64,000 nucleotides of DNA, from the NCBI GenBank assembly GCA_041695085.1, contig JBGFRO010000047.1:1-64000 (forward strand), in the 5' to 3' direction. The translations under genes and the position numbers were made by a program. The notes below the pieces were generated by a model. The model did no database searches, had not been told where the DNA came from, and saw only the letters and a list, made by a program, of their open reading frames with translations. Source of the DNA: DYFT01 sp041695085 (GTDB lineage: Bacteria; Bacteroidota; Ignavibacteria; UBA10030). Shown piece by piece: positions 14,504 to 23,303 of the stretch (position 1 is its first letter; each line of letters starts with the position of its first letter).

Positions 14504-15805
14504 TTAGAGGTTTTTGGCGTACACCAGAGGTTCGGGTGAGCTATCCGGATCTCCGGTGAAGCCTCCATTTCCATCTCCCTGGCAAGATTGTGTTTGAGGG
14601 ATGCCTGCTTGGATGATTGCGTCACGTACGGCTTTTGCACCGGCGCCATCGGTCGGTTTTGTACGACCAACGAGATACAGCGCTGCCGCTCCGGCGACAT
14701 GCGGCGAGGCCATGCTCGTTCCGCTGATGGTGCTGTAGGTACCATCTTTCCATGTCGAAAGAATGCACACACCCGGCGCTGCGATATCGACGACCGAGCC
14801 ATAATTGCTAAAATCGGCAAACGTGTCGTCCACATCATTACGGCATGTCGCTGCCGCGCCACCTCCGCATAGACCGTTGAAATCGGCAATGGCTGAAACA
14901 CACAGCACGTCTGGACTGTTGGCGGGACTCGTGTTGGCAGCGTCCGTGGCGCTGTTGCCGGCTGCGACGGCATAGACCACTCCTTTGTTTGCGGAGTTCT
15001 TGATGGCATCGTTGAGAGAAGTTGAGTTACCGCCTCCCAGACTCATGTTTGCCACTTCGATCTCACTTGCGTTGGCCGTTACATAGTCGACGCCCTTGAT
15101 AATATCTGAGATAAAACCCGATCCGTTCCTGTTCAATACTTTGACTGCCCAGAGACGAGCACCCGGCGCAACGCCGACAACGCCAACGCCGTTGTCCAAT
15201 GCGGCGACAGTACCGGCAACGTGCGTTCCGTGTCCATGATCGTCATCTCCTGATCGTGTACCTCGCACAAACGTCACGTTTTTGTAGACATAGAGATCGG
15301 GATGATCGAGATCAATGCCTGTGTCGATGATCGCGACATCGGCATTTACCCGCTCGTCATTCCCATCGATCTTTGCTTTGGCATTCAAATCGGCATCGAT
15401 ACGATTAACACCAGTGGGCATGGACTGAGTAAATGTAGTATAGACCTGGTCTTGTTCGATGTATTGAACTCGTGGATCGGTTTGTAGGGCGGCAAGCCTC
15501 GCGGGGGGGACAGTCGCTGCAAAGCCTTTTAATGCGTGTTCATACACGTGCAGAATTCCAAGCCCATGTGCTCCCGCCATCTGCGATGCGACAGCCGGAA
15601 CATTTGTAACGCCCTCTTTGAACACGACAATGTACTGTCCCGGCACAACCTTACCGAGCGATTGCAGAGAGGCCGTTTCGGTCGACACAGTTGTTTCCGT
15701 AGTGGTTTCCTGGACGCACCCTGTCCAATAAAATGTGGAAGAGGCCAGGATAAGCGCGATCGCTGCAACTCCAAATCGACGTACAGTTCGCACTGAGATT
15801 TCCAT
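14504..15805 (-). CDS. Subtilisin-like (S8) serine protease, secreted lipoprotein with I9 propeptide
   Basis: 433 residues. A signal sequence with a possible lipobox (SSTFYWTGC, Cys30) is followed by an inhibitor-I9 propeptide (GQYIVVFKEGVTNVPAVA to RVQYIEQDQVY, about 57-122). The peptidase has the full triad: Asp161 in AIIDTGIDLDHPDL, His192 in HGHGTHVAGTV, Ser364 in SGTSMASPHVAG, plus oxyanion Asn284 in AAGNS. Fold resembles proteinase K/aqualysin. It probably matures outside the inner membrane and degrades proteins. A terminator follows; a promoter candidate lies 240 bases upstream. Confidence 0.92.
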   Translation of the reverse strand: MEISVRTVRRFGVAAIALILASSTFYWTGCVQETTTETTVSTETASLQSLGKVVPGQYIVVFKEGVTNVPAVASQMAGAHGLGILHVYEHALKGFAATVPPARLAALQTDPRVQYIEQDQVYTTFTQSMPTGVNRIDADLNAKAKIDGNDERVNADVAIIDTGIDLDHPDLYVYKNVTFVRGTRSGDDDHGHGTHVAGTVAALDNGVGVVGVAPGARLWAVKVLNRNGSGFISDIIKGVDYVTANASEIEVANMSLGGGNSTSLNDAIKNSANKGVVYAVAAGNSATDAANTSPANSPDVLCVSAIADFNGLCGGGAAATCRNDVDDTFADFSNYGSVVDIAAPGVCILSTWKDGTYSTISGTSMASPHVAGAAALYLVGRTKPTDGAGAKAVRDAIIQAGIPQTQSCQGDGNGGFTGDPDSSPEPLVYAKNL

Positions 15806-16043
15806 AACTCACACTCCTTCTTGAATGGATGAAATTTGTTAGTTGGTGGGGTAAAACTCCTTCTTCGGCCCCTCAGGCTGGTCTTAAGGCGTGCATGGTG
15901 GACGATCAGATTCTGAAGGACGGTGGATCTCCGATGAGACATCGTTAAGGTCCCAAAGGTTGAATGTTCGGACGTTGGGCCGACATGTCTCCTCCGTTGT
16001 GTGTGTGATGGGTTACGATGGGGGTGTAGCGAAAGGGCGCCAA

Positions 16044-16072
16044 AGCTTACGTTTAACAGATCACAAAGTCAA
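16044..16072 (-). promoter_or_regulatory. Promoter candidate for the S8 protease, within a 395-base gene-free stretch
   Basis: On the minus strand TTGACT (16072-16067), a 17-base spacer and TAAGCT (16049-16044). It would give a leader of about 230 bases before the protease ATG at 15805. The rest of 15806-16200 shows no gene; a 5' leader with regulatory structure is possible but none was recognised. Confidence 0.5.
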
Positions 16073-16200
16073 GCCCATTTATCGCTCGTCTTTATGCTAT
16101 GAGCCCGTATGGCTGAGGTATCGACTCCCAAGGGACGCCAAGGGGGGAGGGCGCTGAGTGAAATCGGAGACAGTTGGGCCACCCACCGTACGGAACGCGT

Positions 16201-16452
16201 TCAGCCTTCATCGTTTGGCTCTTCTCCGAAATCGGTTCCGAGTATTTCCCGCGCACGCTCTGCATCACTTTTGTTGACGAGGACTTTCGTTGCACCGACG
16301 CCGCCCGGAGACGTCTGGAACGGGGCGATTGTTCCCATCAGCTCATCTGTCAACATTGCTTCCACTCCGCCGGCGTGAAGGGCATTTTTGGCGAGATGTG
16401 CCTCAACCGGATTCCCTCTGAACACGACAACAAGCCTTTCTTCTTTTCCCAT
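16201..16452 (-). CDS. DUF2007-type putative signal-transducing protein
   Basis: 83 residues. ERLVVVFRGNPVEAHLAKNALHAGGVEAML and KVLVNKSDAERAREIL match the small alpha/beta domain of the DUF2007 family (ferredoxin-like, PII-like shape), often seen in Bacteroidota. Function unknown. AAAGGA precedes the ATG. It follows the YbjQ-family gene by 29 bases on the same strand and is probably in one operon with it. Confidence 0.75.
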   Translation of the reverse strand: MGKEERLVVVFRGNPVEAHLAKNALHAGGVEAMLTDELMGTIAPFQTSPGGVGATKVLVNKSDAERAREILGTDFGEEPNDEG

Positions 16453-16481
16453 GGCCCGATCCTTTCAGGTCTGCAAGACGT

Positions 16482-16796
16482 TTACTCGACGACGACCGCC
16501 GTTCCGCTGGCGCTCACCATCAACATGCTTGATCCGATCGTTTCATAATCCAGATCGATGCCGATGATGGCGTTGGCGCCGAGCAAACGTGCTTCGTTGC
16601 GCATTTCTTCGAGGGCGATTTCTTTCGCTCGACGCAGTTCTTTCTCATACGCTCCCGATCGTCCGCCGACGATATCGGTGATGCGTGCAAAGACATCGCG
16701 GAAGATATTGGCTCCGAGGATCGCTTCGCCGGTAACGAGACCGGCGTACGTAACAATCTTCTTGCCGTCGATGAGTGCTGTGGTGGTGGTCAGCAT
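16482..16796 (-). CDS. YbjQ/UPF0145 family protein
   Basis: 104 residues from ATG 16796 (MLTTTTALIDGKKIVTYAG), chosen because GGGAGA lies before it; an upstream ATG at 16853 adds an unlikely basic extension. The family signature GLVTGEAILGANIFRDVFA, ALEEMRNEARLLGANAIIGI and a final beta strand are clear. UPF0145 proteins form pentamers and are described as heavy-metal-binding-like, with no confirmed role. Confidence 0.88.
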   Translation of the reverse strand: MLTTTTALIDGKKIVTYAGLVTGEAILGANIFRDVFARITDIVGGRSGAYEKELRRAKEIALEEMRNEARLLGANAIIGIDLDYETIGSSMLMVSASGTAVVVE

Positions 16797-16923
16797 AGGT
16801 GATCTTCTCCCGTTCTTTGGTTGTATGATGTTTTTTTCCTCATGTCGAACCACACTCGCTCCCCTTCAAATTTCTTCTTTGATGGATCCCACGGAAACAG
16901 AAGCCCGGAGACCCGCGAAGGAG

Positions 16924-17664
16924 TCATAGACGAGCTTTCAGTTTTTCGTATCCGCTCCGGCTTACCTGAAGTTGTGTGCCGTCTTTCAAGATGGCCATCC
17001 TGCTGTCCTTGGCGTACAGCTCGATGCGGGCGAGGTAATCGAGGTTGAGAATGTAGGAGCGGTGGATGCGCACGAAGCGTGCATTGTCCAGTTGCTCCTC
17101 CACTTCCGAAAGCCGCTGTTGTTTGAGATGCTTCTTGCCTTTGGTGACAAAAGCGACGTAATCGTCTTGCGCTTCAACGTATTCGATTTGATCGACCGGG
17201 ATCACGTGCACTTGGGAACCGTTCCGAATCAGAACGCGCTGAAGCGGTTTCTCCCGTTGTCGCACAGAGTGAACAAGCTGATCGAGCACCTTCGAGTCAC
17301 GGCCCTGGAGTCGTTGTCGCACCAACCGCATCGTCTCGGCAAAGCGCTCCTTCGTGAATGGTTTGAGCAAGTAATCGACGGCATGCACGTTGAATGCCTG
17401 CAGCGCATACTGATCGTATGCCGTGACGAAGACGACGGCGAGATCGTGCGGGATCAGTTCCAACACCTCAAACCCGCTCAGCTTCGGCATCTGGATATCG
17501 AGGAAGACGAGATCGGGCTTGAGTTCTATGATGTTTCTTACAGCATCGAACCCGTTCGCACACTCTGCAGCGATCTCCACATCCGGATACTCCGCGAGGT
17601 ACTCGCGCAGAAGTGTTCGTGCAAGTTCTTCGTCGTCAACAAGGATCGCTTGAATCGTCGTCAT
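16924..17664 (-). CDS. LytTR-family response regulator
   Basis: 246 residues. The N-terminal receiver has the acidic pair DDEELA, the phosphoacceptor Asp in LVFLDIQMPKLSGFEVL (about residue 57), Thr in AVVFVTAYDQYA and Lys in LLKPFTKERF. The C-terminal LytTR DNA-binding domain shows YVEAQDDYVAFVTKGKKHL and FVRIHRSYILNLDYL. It starts 24 bases after the histidine kinase stop and is surely its partner. Such pairs in Bacteroidota often control membrane or cell-surface functions. Confidence 0.93.
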   Translation of the reverse strand: MTTIQAILVDDEELARTLLREYLAEYPDVEIAAECANGFDAVRNIIELKPDLVFLDIQMPKLSGFEVLELIPHDLAVVFVTAYDQYALQAFNVHAVDYLLKPFTKERFAETMRLVRQRLQGRDSKVLDQLVHSVRQREKPLQRVLIRNGSQVHVIPVDQIEYVEAQDDYVAFVTKGKKHLKQQRLSEVEEQLDNARFVRIHRSYILNLDYLARIELYAKDSRMAILKDGTQLQVSRSGYEKLKARL

Positions 17665-17688
17665 TGTGAGGGAGAAAGGAACGTTGCT

Positions 17689-18744
17689 TTACTTGCGGAC
17701 GGGGAAAGTTACAGAAACCTTGAATCGAGTTCCATCGGAATTTGCGGAGAGGACGCCGTCGGTGCCGTAGAGCGTGTGAAGCCGCTTTCGGACGTTCTCA
17801 AGTCCGACGCCGGTACCTCTGCTCAGCGGCGTATCGGGATCGACCGGATTCTCAACAACGACATTCAATAGTCTGCCGTTCGCATCGGTCGAAAGCTTTA
17901 TCGTTCCTCCCTCCAGAAGGTGTGCAACGCCGTGCCGGATGGCGTTTTCCACGAGCGGTTGCAGAAGAAGGGGAGGGATGCGGGTCTGGAGCGCAGTGTC
18001 AGAAATATGCTCTTCAAACTTGAGTCGTGCCCCAAACCGTACCTTTTCGATGTCGAGAAACATCCGGATGAGGGTGAGTTCTTCCTCGAGCGTGATGAAC
18101 TCCTGCGCGCCCAATTTCAAGCTGGTGCGAAAGAAATCCGCGAGCTTAATCGTCATATCACGCGCCGCCTTCGGATTTTGCATCGTGAGGGCGCTGATGG
18201 AGTTCAGACTATTGAACAGAAAGTGGGGATCGATCTGTGCGCGGAGGGCACGGAGTTCGGCGTCTTGAGCGAGAACTTTCATTTGGAACGATCGGCGCTC
18301 TGCATCGCGCGACTCCTCGAAAGCGACAATCAAATAATCGATTGCAACAGCAAGCAAATAAAGCAGCATGCCGATTCCGAACAACAGGCGTGTCTCGACG
18401 ATGGGACGTGAAGACGGGACGTTGAACACTCCGCTCTGTATCAACACCCAGCTCCAAATACTGCTCAGGAGTACCCAAATGGAGCTGGAGATGGCTGCGG
18501 AGAGAAGGAAGACTGTGAGGAGACGCATCGTGTCGGTTTTCTGCAACGGGAATGCGCGGCAGAGATACCACCCTGAAAGACAGATAAAGGCATAGACGAA
18601 AGAGATCGGGAGCGAGAACGCGAAGCCCAGCGGCCACGCTTGCTCCCCCGGAACGACGATGAGCGCCGAGAGGAGGAGAGCGATCAACAGCCAGGCGACA
18701 AGGTAGACGAGGAGTTTTTGTGTGTCCGCTAAGATTGGGTGCAT
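17689..18744 (-). CDS. LytS-like sensor histidine kinase (His_kinase family PF06580)
   Basis: 351 residues. Four or so transmembrane helices fill the first 150 residues, with no extracellular sensor domain. The phospho-accepting histidine lies in QIDPHFLFNSLNSISALT (about 195-212); the ATP-binding part has PLVENAIRHGVAHL and RGTGVGLENVRKRLHTLYG. It lacks a periplasmic domain, so it may sense membrane state or a small lipophilic signal. It is first in the two-gene operon with the LytTR regulator. Confidence 0.92.
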   Translation of the reverse strand: MHPILADTQKLLVYLVAWLLIALLLSALIVVPGEQAWPLGFAFSLPISFVYAFICLSGWYLCRAFPLQKTDTMRLLTVFLLSAAISSSIWVLLSSIWSWVLIQSGVFNVPSSRPIVETRLLFGIGMLLYLLAVAIDYLIVAFEESRDAERRSFQMKVLAQDAELRALRAQIDPHFLFNSLNSISALTMQNPKAARDMTIKLADFFRTSLKLGAQEFITLEEELTLIRMFLDIEKVRFGARLKFEEHISDTALQTRIPPLLLQPLVENAIRHGVAHLLEGGTIKLSTDANGRLLNVVVENPVDPDTPLSRGTGVGLENVRKRLHTLYGTDGVLSANSDGTRFKVSVTFPVRK

Positions 18745-18901
18745 GGAATCGATTCCAACGCAAGTTGCAAGATCATCCGACGGCGGTGCGGTGTGGAGAT
18801 CATCATATCAGAACGGGGTTTCGCGCGAACAACGTCTACGTTCATTGTTCAAGGATTCGAAACAAATGATGCAAAGATGCAAGGGGTAAAATTTCTATCA
18901 G

Positions 18902-19606
18902 CTAATTGCTGATATCTGCTCCACCCATAATCGCGTACCCTCGAATGATGAGGGTCTTACCGCTGTTTGGGTTAGCGCGAGACGTGCGGTCTTCGATGCC
19001 GCCGAGAAGCGGGATGGCCTGGACGTTGACGTTCCAGTCTTGTGGAACGCGGATCTCAATCCCCCCCCAGAAAGCAAAAATCTCCAACACAGCTTCGCTG
19101 TTCTTCATGGATGCACCGCGGAGGTCGAGTTCTACGCCTCCCATGATTGCTGTCACCTCACCGCCGCGAAAATCTGAAGATGTGTTGGAGCGTTTCAAGC
19201 CGCTCATCATCACGAAATCCTTAATCTCCGGACGCGGCTCGGCAGCTCCGGAGGTCTTGACCTCCGCCGTTCGCTTCTGTTGATCGAGCGATCTCCACAT
19301 CATGCTCATGCCAAGCAGGATGAGAAAAACGGGCCAGAGATCCCACACGCGGAAATCGAGGATGTGCAATTTCTCAAGCATAAAGAGGACGCCGATGACC
19401 AGCACGACCACTCCCCAAGCGCGGCCGGGTGTGTGCTCAGATTGGACGATCTTGGCCACGCCGTAGATGATGAGAAGGGCAGGCCAATAGCGAAACAGGT
19501 CACGAGCTTCGATGAGATCCAGATTATCCAGCGTGAACAGCACGCCGACGATAATGACCAGGATTCCCAAAACGAATTGCGGCCCAAATTGAATTCTAGT
19601 TTCCAT
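18902..19606 (-). CDS. LiaF-like membrane protein with C-terminal polar domain
   Basis: About 234 residues from ATG 19606, which has AGGAGAAGGG just upstream. Four short hydrophobic helices (VLGILVIIVGVLFTL, YWPALLIIYGVAKIV, WGVVVLVIGVLFML, LWPVFLILLGMSMM) form the LiaI/LiaF-type transmembrane part; the soluble C-terminus repeats GGVELDLR, GGIEIRVP and GGADIS, the beta-sheet pattern of the LiaF/DUF2154 (cell-wall-active antibiotic response) domain. It overlaps the preceding gene by 11 bases. A link to the upstream LytS/LytTR-like pair as an envelope stress system is plausible but inferred. Confidence 0.82.
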   Translation of the reverse strand: METRIQFGPQFVLGILVIIVGVLFTLDNLDLIEARDLFRYWPALLIIYGVAKIVQSEHTPGRAWGVVVLVIGVLFMLEKLHILDFRVWDLWPVFLILLGMSMMWRSLDQQKRTAEVKTSGAAEPRPEIKDFVMMSGLKRSNTSSDFRGGEVTAIMGGVELDLRGASMKNSEAVLEIFAFWGGIEIRVPQDWNVNVQAIPLLGGIEDRTSRANPNSGKTLIIRGYAIMGGADISN

Positions 19607-19973
19607 TGCCCTTCTCCTGTGCGAGACGGTGATGCGATTCCTTGACGAAGCTGTTCCAGAGAATACTGATCCCCCAGGCAACGATTAACAACGGCCAGGT
19701 GTCCCGAAAACCCAAGTCCCAAACTTGATTGAACGAGACATGCAGCCACAGTCCGAGAAAAATCCACCAAACTCCTTCACCAATTTTCGTCCAGCGATTG
19801 ACCTGCAGAACTTTATGGATGCCGAGAGCCACAAGGATGAAGGGCCACAACCGCCAGACGGGTCCGAGATCGAGCAGGTCGAAGTTGTGAAGGAGCAGAA
19901 GCAAACCTCCTCCGATAAGCAGAAGAGAGAAGAAGATTTGCGTTCCAGTTTGTAGTTGTTGCTTCGTCGTCAT
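19596..19973 (-). CDS. LiaI/LiaF-like four-helix membrane protein
   Basis: 125 residues from ATG 19973, which has AGGAGACCACA upstream. Four hydrophobic segments (IFFSLLLIGGGLLLLLH, LWPFILVALGIHKVL, VWWIFLGLWLHVSF, TWPLLIVAWGISILW) match the LiaF transmembrane domain. It is the first gene of a translationally coupled pair with 18902-19606 and looks like a duplicate of that protein's membrane part. Confidence 0.8.
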   Translation of the reverse strand: MTTKQQLQTGTQIFFSLLLIGGGLLLLLHNFDLLDLGPVWRLWPFILVALGIHKVLQVNRWTKIGEGVWWIFLGLWLHVSFNQVWDLGFRDTWPLLIVAWGISILWNSFVKESHHRLAQEKGNGN

Positions 19974-20087
19974 TGTGGTCTCCTGCAAAAGGTTTGCTTG
20001 AAGATACTATGTTTCAAAAAGGAAGTTGCCCGGAATTCGGTAGACGGAGAGATGCTGTCGGTGAATGGTGGAAAGATGCGTCGGTGG

Positions 20088-20687
20088 TCACGTGTGCCTC
20101 TCCTTTCGTATCAACTTTTTCAGATCATCTACCGTGTCAATATCAATCGCACCATCCTCAAAGGGAATCGTCGCGAGTTCGTTGCGGTACGTTTCAAGAA
20201 TGGTTTTCGCCCCCCGATCGCCGTGGAGTTGAAGCAACTCAGCCATCCACCGTTTCGGAAAGAGGGCGGGAACTCCGATCGTCCCAGAATACGCTGCAGC
20301 GATGAGGGTGTTTGGATCGGTCCGGTGGAGGTGGATATATTTATCGATCAGCCCAGTAGTTACGAACGGTTGGTCACAGACAAGCAGAAGAACAGCCGAA
20401 GCATCTCGGGTTGCAGCCTCCACGCCGGCACGGAGAGAGCTTGCCATTCCCTCGTTCCACTGCTCATTGATGACGACTTCGACGCGCAGGTCGTGAAGGA
20501 GAGGACGAATAGTATCCGACTGTGAACCGAGGACAATCACAATGCGGGTCGCTTGGGAGGCACACGCTTCGAGTGCAAGATGCCGAATGAGCGGGAGGCC
20601 TCGAAAGAGGAGAAGCTGTTTTGGTGTGCCGAGACGTGACGACGGTCCGGCGGCGAGAAGCACCACAGTGAGGGGAAGGGGTGCCAT
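20088..20687 (-). CDS. MocA-like molybdenum cofactor nucleotidyltransferase
   Basis: 199 residues of the NTP_transf_3/MobA-like family: VVLLAAGPSSRLGTPKQLLLF (nucleotide-binding motif, near the N-terminus), WNEGMASSLRAGVEA, LLLVCDQPFVT (metal Asp) and the C-terminal GAIDIDTVDDLKKL. This fits MocA (CTP:molybdopterin cytidylyltransferase) better than MobA. Such an enzyme makes the MCD cofactor used by xanthine-dehydrogenase-type hydroxylases, in keeping with the xdhC-like and iorAB-like genes at 23.3-28.8 kb. Confidence 0.82.
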   Translation of the reverse strand: MAPLPLTVVLLAAGPSSRLGTPKQLLLFRGLPLIRHLALEACASQATRIVIVLGSQSDTIRPLLHDLRVEVVINEQWNEGMASSLRAGVEAATRDASAVLLLVCDQPFVTTGLIDKYIHLHRTDPNTLIAAAYSGTIGVPALFPKRWMAELLQLHGDRGAKTILETYRNELATIPFEDGAIDIDTVDDLKKLIRKERHT

Positions 20688-20700
20688 CTTGCGTGAGAAA

Positions 20701-20729
20701 GCAAAGGCGGCATTGGGAGCCGCCTTTGC
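20701..20729 (-). terminator. Terminator after the OsmC gene
   Basis: GCAAAGGCGG/CCGCCTTTGC 10-base stem with a 9-base loop, 11 bases past the osmC stop, followed on the minus strand by TTTC. The poor T run makes the strength uncertain. Confidence 0.65.
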
Positions 20730-20740
20730 GTGGTCTCGAG

Positions 20741-21163
20741 TTATTTGACGAGTTGTGCAGAGAGAGAGATTTGGGCTCCCGTCAGGAGTTTCGAGACGGG
20801 ACAGTTTTGCTTTGCCCCGTTGGCCAGCTCCTGGAATTTTGCTTCGTCAATTCCGGGGACCTGGGCCTCGCAATTCAACTCGATGCGTGTGATACCGAAT
20901 CCTTCCCCCACGTTCTCGAGATGAACAGTCGCCGTCGTTGCGACGCGCGTCGGTGTGAAGCCTGCTTTGGCCAATCCGTTCGAGAAGGCCATCGAGAAGC
21001 ATCCGGCATGTGCTGCGGCAATCAACTCTTCGGGATTCGTGCCTTCACCTGTTTCAAACCGCGAAGCGAAAGTATACGGGCCCGAATAATTGGCGAACTT
21101 CATCGTACCTTTTCCTCCGCGCAAATCTCCTTCCCATACTGCATGGGCACTTCGTGCTGGCAT
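20741..21163 (-). CDS. osmC: OsmC-family peroxiredoxin
   Basis: 140 residues, a normal full length. ARSAHAVWEGDLRGGKGTM, FETGEGTNPEELIAAAHAGCFSMAFS (first catalytic Cys) and KQNCPVSKLLTGAQISLSAQL (second Cys) are the OsmC landmarks; the pair reduces organic hydroperoxides. AGGAGG stands before the ATG. A second, much decayed OsmC-like fragment lies at 35035-35190. Confidence 0.92.
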   Translation of the reverse strand: MPARSAHAVWEGDLRGGKGTMKFANYSGPYTFASRFETGEGTNPEELIAAAHAGCFSMAFSNGLAKAGFTPTRVATTATVHLENVGEGFGITRIELNCEAQVPGIDEAKFQELANGAKQNCPVSKLLTGAQISLSAQLVK

Positions 21164-21232
21164 GTTGCATCCTCCTTATGTGTCGTGAAGGGTCCCCTCC
21201 GGCGTGTCCGTAGGGGGATGGTGAGTGGTGAA

Positions 21233-23119
21233 TTAGTTTTTCATTCGATCCAGAATCCGTTCCATGTCATCGATGACGCGATTCATTTTTTGCATGGTCA
21301 GTTCAAATGGTTCGGAAGTGGTCATGTCGACTCCCGCCTTCCTGAGCAAGTTGATGGGATAATCGGAACCGCCGGAGCCGAGGAAGTCGAGAAACCTCCT
21401 GGTGGCTTCTTTCTCTCCGTTCAACACCTTTTCGGAAAGAGCGGCCGAGGCGGTAAAAGACGTAGCGTACTGATAGACGTAGAAATTGTAATAGAAGTGC
21501 GGGATGTATGCCCATTCGATTTTGATCTCGTCGTCGACAAGACACACACCTTTATCATGGCCGTAGTAACGTTTCGTCATTTCCATATAGATTTCGTTGA
21601 AGCGGTCCCCCGTAAGCGCCTCTCCTTTCTCGGCCAGTTCGTGAATGCGGAGTTCGAATTCCGCGAATTGCGTTTGTCGAAACACCGTGCCTTTGATCCC
21701 TTCAAGGTAGTTGCCCAGGAGTGAGAGTCGAATGGCGTCATCTTTAATCTGCTTCAGCAAATGGTCGATGAGGAGTGCCTCATTGAAGGTCGAGGCCACT
21801 TCGGCGACGAAAATAGAATAATTGGCGGTCGCGTACGGCTGCATCTTGTTGGAATAGTAACTATGCATCGTATGGCCAAGTTCGTGCGTCAACGTGCTCA
21901 TATCGTCGTACTTGCCGTTGTAATTCATCAGGATGTAGGGGTGCACGTCGTACACGGAGCCGTTTGAGTAGGCACCGGACCGCTTCCCTTCGGTGGGATA
22001 CATATCGATCCACCGCTCATTGAATGCTTTGCGTGTGACGTTGATGTAGTCGTCCCCCAACGGTTTGAGGGAGGCAAGGATGTTTTGCTGGGCCTCCTCG
22101 ACGGTATACTTCAGATCGACTCCTTTGACCAGCGGAGCATAGAGATCGTAATAATGAAGCTCTTCCAATCCCATCATGCGCTTGCGGAGCTTGAGGTAGC
22201 GATGGAAGGTATCGAGGTGCTTATTGGCGTTCTCGATGAGCTGTTTGTAGACCTCGAGGGGGATGTTGTTTTCGTCTAAAGCGCGTTCGAGTGCCGAGCC
22301 GTACTTGCGGGCTCGTGTGTAGAACATGTTCTTTTTGATCTCGGCATACAGCTGCGTGCCGTAGGTGCGGCGGAAATCGTTCATTTTTCCAAAGAAGGTG
22401 GCGAAGACGTTCTTCCGATCTTCGCGGTTTGGTAAGGTGCGCGAAACGGCAAAGTTGGACTTGTCGAGTTTGATCGTGCTGCCATCGCTCAACGTCAGCT
22501 CAGGGTAGGGGAAATCGGCGTCGGAGAAGATGCCGTAGATACTCTGCGGACCATCCGCCATCAAGCCGGCATCGGCAATGATCTTCTCTTCCCCTTCTGT
22601 GCCGGTGTGTGCCTGGCGGCGCAGGATATCGAACAAGTAATGACGAAAGGTGGCAAGCCCCTTTTCCTGCTGCAAGAACTTCTCCACTGTCGCCTTGTCC
22701 ATCTTGAGGATCTCTGGCTCGATGAACGATGCCCTCGCGCTGAAGTCGGAGCCAATAGTGCTCATCTCCTGCTGCATGGCGAGATAGGTCGAGACGCGCG
22801 TATCCTGATCCGAGCTCATGCTTGCGTAGCTGGAGAGGCGGTGGTATTCTTTTGAAAGTTCGGTTGTGTATTCGAGGCACTCGAGAAGCATCTGCGGAGA
22901 GCGTGCAAGCTTGCCTCGGAAGGTTTCGATCTTCGGCAAACGCGAGACAAACTCCTCTTTTGCCTTCTTCCACGCTTCATCCGATGCGTAGATGTGAGTC
23001 AAATCCCAGGTGTATTTCTTATCAATTTTACTTCGGTCCCGCTCCTGCGCGAACGCCGCGGCCGAGGTGGCTAACGAGATCCCAACGACGGAAAGCGTGA
23101 CTTTAGCAACAGGATGCAT
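21233..23119 (-). CDS. pepF: Oligoendopeptidase F-type (M3) metallopeptidase, exported form
   Basis: About 628 residues from ATG 23119, chosen for AAGGAG 5 bases upstream; an ATG at 23140 has none. Zinc site HELGHTMHSYYSNK (about residue 404) with the distal Glu region FVAEVASTFNEALL is that of M3B peptidases, and WDLTHIYASDEAW is the PepF N-terminal signature. A signal peptide (VGISLATSAAAFAQ) makes it periplasmic or secreted, whereas most PepF are cytosolic. It would cleave medium-size peptides. Confidence 0.92.
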   Translation of the reverse strand: MHPVAKVTLSVVGISLATSAAAFAQERDRSKIDKKYTWDLTHIYASDEAWKKAKEEFVSRLPKIETFRGKLARSPQMLLECLEYTTELSKEYHRLSSYASMSSDQDTRVSTYLAMQQEMSTIGSDFSARASFIEPEILKMDKATVEKFLQQEKGLATFRHYLFDILRRQAHTGTEGEEKIIADAGLMADGPQSIYGIFSDADFPYPELTLSDGSTIKLDKSNFAVSRTLPNREDRKNVFATFFGKMNDFRRTYGTQLYAEIKKNMFYTRARKYGSALERALDENNIPLEVYKQLIENANKHLDTFHRYLKLRKRMMGLEELHYYDLYAPLVKGVDLKYTVEEAQQNILASLKPLGDDYINVTRKAFNERWIDMYPTEGKRSGAYSNGSVYDVHPYILMNYNGKYDDMSTLTHELGHTMHSYYSNKMQPYATANYSIFVAEVASTFNEALLIDHLLKQIKDDAIRLSLLGNYLEGIKGTVFRQTQFAEFELRIHELAEKGEALTGDRFNEIYMEMTKRYYGHDKGVCLVDDEIKIEWAYIPHFYYNFYVYQYATSFTASAALSEKVLNGEKEATRRFLDFLGSGGSDYPINLLRKAGVDMTTSEPFELTMQKMNRVIDDMERILDRMKN

Positions 23120-23303
23120 AGGATCTCCTTTCGCGTGCATTAAAACTCCTTCAGATGATTAAGAAGCTCCGAGGGTGAGCATTGTGACGTGGCGCTTAAT
23201 GTACTTGAAGAAGAGAGAAACGGCAAGCCCCAGCTGCAAATTCATCGCGGCTGCCGCCGAGATCATCTCAGTATGTCCTCTCAGGCCGGAGGGCTAAAGG
23301 GGG